Shown in pieces: positions 54,997 to 64,000 of a stretch of 64,000 nt of DNA. Source of the DNA: Siphonodentalium dalli (Eukaryota > Mollusca > Scaphopoda > Gadilida > Siphonodentaliidae); the NCBI GenBank assembly GCA_032622095.1, contig CP136067.1, positions 125,523,030-125,587,029 of the forward strand. Direction: 5' to 3'. A program made the translations under genes and the position numbers. Below the pieces are notes generated by a model that did no database searches, was not told the origin of the DNA, and saw nothing but the letters and a program-made list of their open reading frames with translations. Within the stretch, counting starts at the first letter, position 1. Each line of letters begins with the position of its first letter.

Positions 54997-55897
54997 CGCA
55001 GTACAAAGGAGTCGGGTATTGGACATTGCTAACTGGAGTCTCCAGTCTAGCAGGGGATACCTGACCCTTTGCCTGGAGTTCCGGACCGAAGATGCTGGTA
55101 TCCAGAGATCACAGGCCCGGGACACCAACTCCAAGACTGCCTCCTGTCACCTGAGTGGGAAGAAGGGGCCGCCCAAGAAAAAGACGCCTGCGAGGAAAAG
55201 AAGGGACGCCGCCAGACGAGCCAAATGGAAGAAGAAGGGGGTGACTGTTGATCTGCCAGTCACCCCTCCCCTTGTGGTTCAGCCGACGTGCAATGTCACA
55301 GCCGGCAGGTCGGCGTTGTCTGAGAGACGCCCAGACGACCCGACCTGCATGGAGACAGGCGACATCGCACCAGCTAGCAGGGACTCCGTCGATCTTCCGG
55401 AGGTCCCTGCTGTCGTCGTCGAGGCAAGCGGAACCAGGGAGCAGGAAACCACACCTGCTGTTCCTGCCGCCTGCTTCGAGGTGGAACTGGACAGCTTGCC
55501 ACCACGGACACCGGAGTACCAGCACATCCCGGTGTCCCCCAGCTCCACCACCACCACCACCACCACCAAATCATGCAGCAAAATGACAGAAGAAGAATTC
55601 GAAGAATACTTGAGAAAGAACCAGCAATTCACGAAAGATCAGGAAAGAAAAGCACAACTAACTATCCAAAAGACTCTTCAGAAATCTCAACCTCCTCCAT
55701 CACCACAATCATCGACAGAAAAACCGAATGCAAAGAAAAAAAGGAAAAAGAAAAGATAAAGTCAACATCATAAAAATGCTTAAATTTTTTAGTTTTTTTT
55801 GTTCTCAAAAATAAAGGCAAAAACATGAGGGATTAAGGAAAGGGTCACTCGACCCTTTCGACAATCCCGGGCTAGCCCCCCGAACCACTCACTCTCT
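54997..55897 (+). mobile_element. 901-bp retroelement-like insertion with 12-bp target duplication
   Basis: CACAGGGTTTGC occurs immediately before (54985-54996) and at the end (55898-55909) of this segment. The uninterrupted relative in front of gene 1 has one copy (CTCAGGGTTTTCGC). The insert is GC-rich over its coding part, has an AATAAA at about 55810, then a hairpin (AAAGGGTCACTCGACCCTTT) and ends CCACTCACTCTCT with no poly(A). The long target duplication indicates target-primed insertion, as for LINEs or their non-autonomous derivatives. Confidence 0.75.
55019..55759 (+). CDS. 246-codon basic/acidic frame inside the insertion, possibly LINE ORF1 remnant
   Basis: The longest frame runs to TAA at 55759. 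It has an N-terminal Lys/Arg cluster (KKGPPKKKTPARKRRDAARR), a long Pro/Ser/Thr/Glu-rich linker with a seven-Thr run, an acidic-basic helix (MTEEEFEEYLRKNQQF), and a very basic C-terminus ending in a KKKRKKK-type cluster. The first in-frame Met is deep inside (about codon 110), so the 5' end is missing. The KKTP.R.RRD.AR...WK pattern resembles basic segments in ORF1 proteins of some invertebrate LINEs; this is from memory of the pattern, not a match. Codon composition is far more GC-rich than nearby DNA. It could also be a retrocopy of a host nuclear protein mRNA. Confidence 0.5.
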   Translation: MDIANWSLQSSRGYLTLCLEFRTEDAGIQRSQARDTNSKTASCHLSGKKGPPKKKTPARKRRDAARRAKWKKKGVTVDLPVTPPLVVQPTCNVTAGRSALSERRPDDPTCMETGDIAPASRDSVDLPEVPAVVVEASGTREQETTPAVPAACFEVELDSLPPRTPEYQHIPVSPSSTTTTTTTKSCSKMTEEEFEEYLRKNQQFTKDQERKAQLTIQKTLQKSQPPPSPQSSTEKPNAKKKRKKKR

Positions 55898-56144
55898 CAC
55901 AGGGTTTGCGCAACAATTAAGGAAGCTCCCGTCTTGAAAGGCTTAATTGATGTGAGCCATCTTAGAGTTTCCTGAAGCAACACGTGACCGCTGAGTAGTT
56001 TTGGGTCAGAAGACTCAGGATATTCAAATTTTGTGCTGTTATTATGAGCTGGTCCCGACATTTAATGCCGTTTACCCCCTTTTACATTGACAATTTTCGC
56101 CACCAACATAATTTTGTCATCCTTGTAATCCCATATTGTCTATA

Positions 56145-56260
56145 GTTGCCCTTTTTAGAAACTATGCCCTTATATCTCCCTACGGGAGTCTCGCATACAT
56201 GAGAGAAGCATTGGCACATTTTTTCGCAAAATTTCAGGAAGCTCCAGTCATGAATGTGAT
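56145..56260. mobile_element. MITE right half abutting gene 2 start
   Basis: Equivalent of 16815-16931: one decayed module (CTTATATCTCCCTACGGGAG, then CTCGCATACATGAGAG) and the end CCAGTCATGAATGTGATA, 12 bases before the gene 2 ATG. The TTAA has mutated. Confidence 0.65.
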
Positions 56261-56272
56261 ACAGTGGAAGCA

Positions 56273-56560
56273 ATGAAATTTACCAAACTAGAAGATATTA
56301 TCGACGCCATTGGAGGGATGGGTCCATTTCAGATTATTCTTATTCTGCTTACATCCGGGTCCTGGATGATCGATGCGATGACTACGATGATGATGGCTTT
56401 TGCCGCTAAAGACCCGGGATGGTGGTGTATCGGTGAGGAGAATGGATATGACGTTATAAATATGTCACGCTGGAACTCAACTTACCAACAATGCACATAC
56501 AACAATACAGAATGCAGAAATATTGTGTTCGATGACAGCATGGTCACTGTTGTTACTGAG
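56273..56560 (+). CDS. Gene 2 exon 1
   Basis: MKFTKLEDIIDAIGGMGPFQ, then TM1 and the extracellular loop with CIGEENGYD (one residue longer than gene 1 here, one shorter at RWNSTYQQ). It ends in phase 0 at ACTGAG|gtaaag. The exact 288-base length is kept because the two one-codon indels cancel. Confidence 0.9.
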
Positions 56561-59500
56561 GTAAAGTGGTGATTTTTTTTCCCGACATGTCTGAAATAAA
56601 ATCTGCTTTAATGTTGAGACCCATGTGCAAACTCACATGAATGGTCTTTTTAGAGACCGAGTTCATTTGAGTTCAGCGAGACATGTGCATGCCGAAATGT
56701 TGTCTTTGAATATATTATATCTCGCGCGGCTTTATCGCATACTGATTGATGTAATTATACTATACTATTTCCAGTAGTTTCATACTGGCCTACTATCGAA
56801 GAATATTTCACCTCATCCAGAAATGGCACATTCTGATTGGCCGAGAGCTATGTGAGGCAACAATCTCGAGAACAGATATAATGTATATATAAATTGTATC
56901 CACCAATTTACTAAAGCGTGTTCAGATGAAATTAAAACATTACTATGAGAATATGTATCACAGGAACGAGGTCAACTTGCGAAGTGGCAACATTCGGTTG
57001 AATTCACCTTGTGGTACAGTTTCGGGTTTTCGTGCATTCAAAAAAACTAAATACTGCGCCTTTCGTTTATAGATTTTAATACATTCTTGCGACGATTATG
57101 TTTCTAGTAAACTATGTATTGGTGGATAATCATATCTGTTCTCCGTAAAACGAGTTGAACATGATTTCTATTCACGTCCTGTGGGGGGAATTCGTGTATA
57201 TATGTAAAGGTGCATGTACAGTAATGCCCTAAATAATCGACTCCTTAACCACAGAAGAATTATGGGTAATAATTCAGGAAATATGGCTTGTTGCCATTCA
57301 TCGGAAAGCTCTCACTGAGGGCATTACTGTATATGTATACAAGTTATAAACACGTCTATATGCAGTTATTGTGCTCGCATTTTTTGTTGACTCACATTTA
57401 CATTTTCATCTATTTCATGTTATAACTTTCTTCATCGTCCGTTAGTTTGAACTCGTATGCGACAGATCGACCATCACATCAACGATAACGACAGCCCAGA
57501 TGGTTGGTGTCCTCGTCGGAGTCATAGTAACGGCACAACTTGCCGACTCGTTTGGCAGGAAGTATTTATTCTTCGCGTCTCTCCTTGCGTTGACTGCGAC
57601 GAATTTAGGTTCGGCTCTGGTCGGATCCTGGCGCGCTATGGTCGCCTGCAGGTTGGTTGAACATTTCGTAGTATTTACCACCAAAACTATGTTATACCAA
57701 AAATATCACATTACACGTATAACGTCATTAAAACATGGGAGAAACAGGTTTGCCACAAAAATGTCATTATTAGGTGGGTCAGGTAAATTGCTAAAACTCC
57801 ACAACCAAAGAAAAATTACATGAATTTTCATTTTTTTTTCTTTTTTTTTTTCAGCTAGACTCTCGAACGATAGTATTCGGTTTTTCAATGCATGCTATCT
57901 TTAAACGTATGATATATTGTCAGTGATATCATACCTAACTGAATTGATAAAATAGGTACACATCAATGAATTATAATTTTGATAGTGACATATTATGTGT
58001 TTATATACTTCTCTACAAAGCAAAATTGTCCTATGATTAGGTTTTGTTTCCACTTCTATGTAAACCTAAATCGTCAGTGAAGATAATTTTTCAAGTAAAT
58101 TGTGGATGATTCTGTTTAAATACCACCAATACTTAGCGAGGCATATATATGCAGTAACTTACCATGATATATCAATTATGGCTATTCAAGTAACAAGGAA
58201 GTGTTCTCTAACAGGAAACATGTAATATACATGGCGAAGCTGAGGTTTAAATGTTTACTCCATGTCCAATTTTTATAACGTTCGCATAATTCAGTGTTGT
58301 AACACCAATGTATTAGCTTTCTGGATGAGCATTCAACGGCACATGTTATGCAAATAAAATAAAACAAATTAGTTTCATGTGCAGATATATGTACGTGAGG
58401 CATTGAGTAGTCAAATCAATGCCTTGTAACAAGCATCATGGGGAAAACTACAAATTAGATTTAACTAACACCTCAAACGGGTTCCAGCCATTTTCAGAGG
58501 TTTCAGTTATTTACTTGATAATTTCAAGTAGATCTGAATAACCCCAACCTGGTACTAATTTGAAATAATGACTAACAATGTTTTGTTTTGATATAATGGT
58601 CTGTACAGCTCAACTCAATTTCATCATATTAAGATTGATATAGAATCTCAGTGAACCTGAATGTGTCTTCGACTTTGGATGGCAGCGACAGGATAAAGTA
58701 AAACCACTAAAATTGTAAACTACCAGAAACAGAAATATGCCATTACATAGAAGAGAACTAATTCTATACTTATTTTTAATATTCCCTGGTTACTGCTAAG
58801 ATAATTACAAGCTCTTGTTGGCAGCGGGTATAGTCTAGGTAATGTATGTGGGAGAACAATATGAAACATGGCGGCTGTGGTATAAAAAAAAATATATATA
58901 TAACTCGCACAAAGTGCATGCGAAGTCTCATTATCCAAGATGCTGGCAACCATAAGGACAAAGTGATCCAACATAAGGACCAAGTTACCATATGTTTTTC
59001 TCGGTGGTGATAGTTTTACAGACTTTCATAATTTGTTTGACATTATTTTGTTCATGTGTACTCATTGCGAATGTCATGTGTGCCTGTAATACATGCAATC
59101 CCTCCATGCAGGTTCTTCACTGGATTCGCCATGGGAGCACTCTCTACCACAGACTTCATACTTCCAATCGAATTCACGGGCAGACAGTACAGATACCTGA
59201 TAACAATGGTTCCATTCTGGGTCGTCGGTGAGACGGCTTTTGGTGTTCTGGCTTACGCCCTCGAGGATTACCGACATATATGTTTTACGACTGCAGCCAT
59301 TGGCGTTCCATATCTGTTGGCGGCATTCTTGTAAGTAGTACTCTGACATGTCGAATGCTGGATCTATTCATGACGTATGTTATGGTAAGGCGAGGGCATT
59401 CTCAACAACTCGGTCATTTCTGCTTCGCTAGGAAATAACATTATTTCTTAGCGAAGCAGAAATGGCCAATGTAACACTATCCCATAAAAGCTGGTCAGCC

Positions 59501-62500
59501 GTGAGCGTGTTAAATATATATATTTTTTGTAATTCCAGAAACCATTATCTCTCCTTTTTAAAGTGTCAAAAGGGATATTTTATTTCAGTTGTAAATGTAT
59601 TGATAATCTGTGACTCTTTGTCTGTATATCACATGTATGATACAATTATTCCTAATGGGGAAATTGGATTCATTAAGCTAATTAGAAGCCTGTGTCTCAG
59701 CGTGAGTCATAATGAATTAGCAGACCTCTGGGTACATATCCATTGTCTGCTGGCTTGACCAGTCAGTATGACTGAACGTTGAGACAAAGCCAGCTTAGAA
59801 TAATTCCAGATTCCCGATAGATATTTGAGATTCTCTCCCGCGTAGCTTAGAGAGAAGTTGTAAATCATTATAGCACCGTCACTGCCCATGTACATGCTTA
59901 CTTGTACGGAATAAATTTCATCATGTTTAAGAGTTCTTACTTAGTGAAAAGGAATGAAGGTCATGTTAATATGTTTGCAAATATTGGACCAGGATCCAGT
60001 CTAAGCAACAATGGACATTGCGTGCATGCAACACAAACAGGCATGGTAGTCACAGAAAACAAATGACAGACGAGAGTTATATAACAATTTCCATTCACTA
60101 AGCAAGCATATCAAATTTGAGACAAAATTATGTTGTTAATATTTGCTTTTACTTCCATGACAGTAAACTGTTGTTGCCGAATTAATGTTTACTTCCGATG
60201 ATAGTCAATTAAGCAATATAGTATTGATGCCCTAACAGCTTTGTTCCAGAGAGTTTACGATGGTTGGTGACCCAATCAAGGACAAAAGAGACAGAGGCCA
60301 TCGTCAAGCGAATTGCACGGATGAACGGAAAAAAATGCCCACCACTGGACGGAATATTTCATGCTTTTTTACAAAGCAACACGATTGGGAAGACAAGGCG
60401 GACGTATACCTACCGCGATTTAATGTCTTGGGTGATTTTGAAGAAGCTTTTGGTCTGCATGTTCATCAGGTTTGTTGTGTAAATACCACACGACACGCAT
60501 GCGACACAGTCTTTATGACAATAGTGTGTGTCCTAAAATATAATGTAAAAGAAGCCCGGATTCCTTAAATGGGTACTGCACACTTTGTGACTCGAGTCAT
60601 AAACTCATTTGCATTATAATTATCATGTTTGTATCGTTCATAGATCACATGAGTGTATTTTGCACTACTCCATTGCTCAATTTCATTCATGTGTTGCATA
60701 TATTATGTTGAGTATATAAGGAGATGGACCCGTAAATGGCCGGATTTAGTGTACAGTACCCCTTTCAATACCATAGCTACTCAAATTATAGACCAAGAAG
60801 TAGTAGTATGCCCTAAACTAACTTGGACGAAAAAACATCAGTTGAAGGTGTCACTGTCACCTGTTAAACAGTGCTGAATGGTAAACAGGTTTTGAAAATG
60901 TGCTTGTTTTGACACAAGCTGCAAGACAGAGTTCATTCCCCTCCCTGTGCTGCTCTGATCGCTGCCATCGTGTATATTTTCGTAATTAAATATATCATTT
61001 TTTTAATTAAGAAAATAAATAAAAAATTTGTATAGCATAATTAAACGCCACCGAAGGGCTCTAAAACGCTTGACATGTTAAACATAAAATACAATTGAAA
61101 ACATAATACATGGACATCAAAAAGTCAGTATAACTATAACAATGTTATAAAGGTACAGAAGAACATAACATCACAAATTCAAAATATTATTAAAAAGTTA
61201 CTGTTAAAGGGGTACACAAAATCCGGCCATTTATGTTACCATTTTGTTTTATATTGAAAACAATATATGCAACAAATGAATAAATTAATACTCGACTCAT
61301 AAACTCATTTTTATTATAACTACCATGCTGTTTGTATCGTTCATAGAGCACATGTGTGTGTTTTACACTAATGCGTGGCTCAAATTCATTCATTTGTTTG
61401 CATATATTATATTGATTATAAAAGACGATGGTCCCATAAATGGCCGGATTTAGTGTATACTACCACTTTAATTACTATAACTACTCAAATTAATGAGCAG
61501 GAAGCAGTGCCATGACATGAAAATTGACACAAGATTAGTTACTGCAAAATTAATTTCTTAAAGAAATGAACAGTAATATATCCCATATGACCATACTTAG
61601 TTTATATTAATTAAAGGCTGACTGGTATTATTGACAAAAATTTCTATGTTGAAAACAGAATTTGTTTAAATATCAAAGATTGTCACCTGCACATGTTTAT
61701 GTCACATACTTCTATAGTAGCTTCCGGAGCCAAAATTTAGCGTCGGATGGGCCTGTGCTTATTAAATATGCATTGAGTTCATATTAATTAAACTAACAAC
61801 TTGTGGGTGAATGAACTTAGCTCCTATATTATTACCACGATCGAGGAATAATCCGAGCTGTCATGTAACTATATCTACAGGAGAATACCATATCACTGCT
61901 TGTTGAGGAGAGATCAACATGTTGATACTCAATTGTTTAAATTGTCCAAGTAGACTCATTTTGTGAAAAACAATCAATGGCAGGCATACCTAACTATGGC
62001 ATATTAATTATGACGAAACTTGTCACTACATTGCACCACCGTAAGGCATCATACCTACTATATCATCGCTACTATGGTACGTTTTTTTCTTCAAACCAAT
62101 ATAGCTAATAAACGTATCAAAGATGGTGCTAAGTATATCGTAGACATAACTAGCCGGTATGTTATCTATTTCATCCACACGAGATTAATCGGCATTTAAT
62201 CCAATAGATGATTATCAAATAAACATTAGTGTCATTTCCATTGTGTCGGATAAAGAATTAAAATGAACATACAAAGAATGTCTAATTGTTCTAGTGATTG
62301 TTTTATGAATAGCATGAATTAGTTGCAATGAATGTAACAAAATAAAACAAAATATTTAATTACATAATTACACATAAAACAAGGTATAGTCTAGTGCACA
62401 AATACATGAAACATCACCAATAAATGTAAAATAGCTTATTGTGTCCACTTTAAATAATAAACATGATAATTTTATAAAGTAAATGATGTAATTGAAAAAG

Positions 62501-62861
62501 TAATTAAATTACAAGCATATTTTACAAGCAATTAATTACTCTAAATTACTTGTAATTGATAAATTGTCCAATTCCAAAATTACGATTAATGACTTGAGAA
62601 AAGGTAATTAATTACAGTAAAATTACAAATACAATTACCCATTCCTGCTACGCTCTTAGCAAGAGTAAAGAGTGATAGCATCTTCTCGGGTGGCTTATGC
62701 TGTGTACACATCATTATTTGTTTCAGTTTCACCCATGGAACATGTTGGTATGCAATAGCGTTTGGGTTGCCCGAGCTGGCTGGGAACATATACGTCAATC
62801 TGATCTTGAGTGGCGCGGCGTCCTTACCAGCTTCACCCATCTCAAGTATTCTGATGCAAAG
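56273..62861 (+). CDS. Gene 2: SLC22-like organic ion transporter, 5' five exons
   Basis: This is a tandem paralogue of gene 1, about 12.7 kb downstream on the same strand. Exons: 56273-56560, 57446-57651, 59112-59330, 60239-60469 and 62727-62861, with lengths (288, 206, 219, 231 and 135) and phases identical to gene 1. The frame is intact. Family marks are GGMGPFQ, glycosylation sites NMS/NST/NNT, FELVCD, ADSFGRKY, PESLRWL and LAGNIYVN. The remaining exons (TM8 to the C-terminus) should lie beyond base 64000. Most protein differences from gene 1 are conservative, but exon 4 has a cluster in the intracellular loop (SHTLGETRR against SNTIGKTRR). It is likely a functional transporter; the substrate is unknown. 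Confidence 0.88.
57446..57651 (+). CDS. Gene 2 exon 2: TM2, MFS motif A, TM3
   Basis: FELVCDRSTITSTITTAQMV, then VTAQLADSFGRKYLFF and a TM3 ending in MVACR. Phase 0 in, phase 2 out at TGCAG|gttggt. Gene 2 has Arg where gene 1 has Ser after the loop Cys-Asp. Confidence 0.92.
57652..59111. other. Gene 2 intron 2
   Basis: A 1460-bp intron homologous to the 3.7-kb intron 2 of gene 1. It lacks the 1.8-kb insertion and the 378-bp tandem duplication seen there, and so gives the ancestral arrangement. No other feature is seen. Confidence 0.75.
59112..59330 (+). CDS. Gene 2 exon 3: TM4-TM6 region
   Basis: FFTGFAMGALSTTDFILPIE, then FTGRQYRYLITMVPFWVVGE and TAFGVLAYALEDYRH. Phase 2 in, phase 2 out at CATTCTT|gtaagt. 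About 13 of 219 bases differ from gene 1. Confidence 0.92.
59408..59467 (+). repeat. Conserved hairpin in gene 2 intron 3
   Basis: TTTCTGCTTCGCTAGGAAAT and its near complement TTCTTAGCGAAGCAGAAA around a short centre, matching 21937-21994 in gene 1 intron 3. Confidence 0.75.
60239..60469 (+). CDS. Gene 2 exon 4: PESLRWL and intracellular loop
   Basis: The same acceptor as gene 1 (cctaacag|C) gives FFVPESLRWLVTQSRTKETE, the charged loop, and LKKLLVCMFI at the start of TM7. Phase 2 in and out, with the donor ATCAG|gtttgt. Confidence 0.92.
60565..60767. mobile_element. AAGGGGTAC-family MITE, copy 2
   Basis: Ends TTAAATGGGTACTGCAC and GTACAGTACCCCTTT. It is closest to the copy at 61204-61471, sharing ACTCGAGTCATAAACTCATTT-type and AATGGCCGGATTTAGTGTA phrases. 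It lies in gene 2 intron 4, with no counterpart in gene 1. Confidence 0.75.
61204..61471. mobile_element. AAGGGGTAC-family MITE, copy 3
   Basis: Ends TTAAAGGGGTAC and a decayed CCACTTTAA on TTAA. Subterminal CCGGCCATTTAT and AATGGCCGG phrases extend the inverted repeat. It lies in gene 2 intron 4 and is absent from gene 1. Confidence 0.75.
61472..62726. other. Rest of gene 2 intron 4
   Basis: Homologous in parts to gene 1 intron 4 (AACTTGTGGGTGAAT near 61799, AGCTCCTATAT, CATGTAACTATATCTA). It contains the empty site of the gene 1 MITE at 23218-23491. No gene. Confidence 0.6.
62727..62861 (+). CDS. Gene 2 exon 5: TM7-TM8 region
   Basis: FTHGTCWYAIAFGLPELAGN, then IYVNLILSGAASLPASP and ISSILMQ. 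Phase 2 in and out at CAAAG|gtagaa. Only two bases differ from gene 1 exon 5: one replaces Leu by His in the TM7 start, the other is silent. The gene continues outside the window. Confidence 0.92.
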
Positions 62862-62874
62862 GTAGAATATAAAA

Positions 62875-63338
62875 TGTGACCTGCCATATCAAATCCAGTC
62901 GTAAGTCGGGATTTGTTTTACCCTGTGCCAATGCAGTGTCTTATATATGCGAGTCGACCATAGGTCGCCTCGCATATATAAGAGAATGCATTGGCCTAAC
63001 AATTTTTTACAATTTTAATAATTTGTTTTTGTATTCTTTAACAATTTTATAATTTCACCCATACATAGCCCCAGACAAACATGAGCAGACGACAATCTTC
63101 TATATGCTTCTATATATATATGTGGGGCTCCCTGCAGGGTAATGGATGTTTTTTTTATTTTATGTCCTAAAAATTGTAAGAAACATTTATTTAAAAAACA
63201 TGATAAAAAATTGTTAGGCCAATGCATTCTCTTATATATCCGAGGCGACCTATGGTCGACTCGCATATATAAGAGAATGCATTGGCACAGGGTAAAAAAA
63301 ATCCCGACTTACGACTGGATTTGATATGGCGGGTCACA
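62875..63338. mobile_element. TGTGACC-ended inverted-repeat element carrying the palindromic module
   Basis: The ends form a long inverted repeat: TGTGACCTGCCATATCAAAT with CCAGTCGTAAGTCGGGATTT at the left and its complement at the right, about 39 bases with few mismatches. Two palindromic modules lie inside. Gene 1 has the uninterrupted site at 24906-24935 (GTAGAATACAGAATACACATG), so the insertion postdates the duplication. It starts 13 bases after the exon 5 donor. Its termini are unrelated to the TTAA/CCCTTTC elements that share the module. Confidence 0.85.
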
Positions 63339-63589
63339 AATACACACGTAGTGTTTCGGAATACCTTATTTACACGACTCGTGTGATTGGTGATTTACCG
63401 CACGACCTTTAACAAGTAAAGCCCCGGTTCCATATTCCCGATTTTCTGTCCCGAATTAGTGTATTCGGCACAAATTAGGGACCAGACCAAATCGGCAGCA
63501 TTCGAGAGAATTCTGGACGAGTTTTATTCCAAAAAGCCGCCGAACTGATGCCGAATTATGACAAAATTTAATCGTCCCGAACATTTCCG
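63339..63589. other. Gene 2 intron 5 start
   Basis: Continues homologous to gene 1 after 24930 (TAGTGTTTC(G/T)GAATA, TTATTTAC, GTGATTGGTGAT). No exon found before the minisatellite. Confidence 0.6.
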
Positions 63590-63805
63590 AGGTGTAATTA
63601 TATATATGAGAGTACGGAGTGTGAGGTGTAATTATATACCTGAGAGTACGGAGTGTGAGGTGTAATTATATATGTGAGTGTACGAGTGTGGGGTGTAATT
63701 ATATATATGAGAGTACGGAGTATGAGGTGTAATTATATATGTGATACGGAGTGTGAGGTGTAATTATATATGTGATACGGAGTGTGAGGTGTAATTATAT
63801 ATAAT
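63590..63805. repeat. Minisatellite of about 25-33 bp
   Basis: About seven units of GGTGTAATTATATATATGAG then AGTACGGAGTGTGA, with shortened versions (GTGATACGGAGTGTGAGG) in the second half. Confidence 0.88.
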
Positions 63806-63809
63806 AAAT

Positions 63810-64000
63810 GGGAATAAAATAAAGTAACACCATTTAAGACTCATTTGAGTTTTTAAATAACACGAGCTTTCGGCTATCTAGTAGCCTTTATCAAGTATAA
63901 AGTATCAAGTAGAAAGTATAAAGGCTACTAGATAGCCGAAAGCTCGTGTTTTTAAAAAAACTCAAATGAGTCTTAAATGGTGTTACTTTATTTTATTCCC
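63810..64000. mobile_element. Foldback element reaching the window edge
   Basis: The left arm starts GGGAATAAAATAAAGTAACA and the right arm ends at base 64000 with the exact complement. Arms are about 82 bases with a loop of about 28. The inner phrase GCTTTCGGCTATCTAGTAGCC is repeated inverted. The window ends at its terminus, so target duplication cannot be checked. Confidence 0.85.

Larger units (their letters stand above)
54940..55946. mobile_element. TTAA-type MITE right end interrupted by a 901-bp insertion
   Basis: The module at 54945-54985 is shortened (CATTCTCTTATAAAAGCAAGGAATGC). The right end resumes at 55898 with CACAGGGTTTGCGCAACAAT and finishes GTCTTGAAAGGCTTAA. Downstream flanks match those after the gene 1 element at 16079-16613, so the host MITE is orthologous and the insertion is specific to this copy. 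Confidence 0.75.

Noticed and set aside
55374-55574. Minus-strand frame with a Trp run, and other frames over 55069-55632
   Set aside because: Shadows of the GC-rich plus-strand frame. The Trp run is the reverse reading of the ACC repeat that encodes Thr.

Overview
This is an AT-rich piece of an animal genome. Genes are split by spliceosomal introns, non-LTR retrotransposons of metazoan type are present, and most of the sequence is derived from transposable elements. The transporter family and repeat content suggest an invertebrate, perhaps a mollusc or other lophotrochozoan. That placement is an impression, not something the sequence proves.

The recognisable host content is two tandem, same-strand genes for SLC22-like (organic ion / carnitine type) major facilitator transporters. 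Gene 1 runs from 16942 to 43536. Eight of its exons are clear, with in-phase splice junctions, the MFS motif after TM2, the PESLRWL turn after TM6 and a PETRGVPL C-terminal signature. A ninth, short exon (26360-26421) is proposed to bridge the TM7-TM9 gap. Gene 2 starts at 56273. Its first five exons (to 62861) match gene 1 exon for exon with identical junction phases, and the rest lies beyond the window. The duplicated block also includes introns and upstream DNA, so this is a segmental tandem duplication. Comparing the two copies shows which mobile elements arrived before it and which after.

Layout: 1-13 kb holds a LINE fragment, a near-identical A-B-A-B-A repeat array (6445-9603), a PIF/Harbinger-like element and a 5S rRNA-derived fragment. 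13-17 kb is gene 1 upstream DNA with TTAA-flanked MITEs. 17-43.5 kb is gene 1, whose late introns carry foldbacks, minisatellites, a second Harbinger-like copy, a CR1/L2-like LINE and a CACTG-ended element with a mariner-like MITE inside it. 43.9-56 kb is intergenic, with retroposon tails, MITEs, a satellite of about 190 bp and a 901-bp insertion carrying a 246-codon basic reading frame. 56-64 kb is the 5' half of gene 2, followed by a minisatellite and a foldback cut by the window edge.

The most distinctive non-genic feature is a recurrent palindromic module of about 65 bp built on CCAATGCATTCTCTTATATA. It sits inside elements with two unrelated kinds of termini and lies beside the start codons of both transporter genes.
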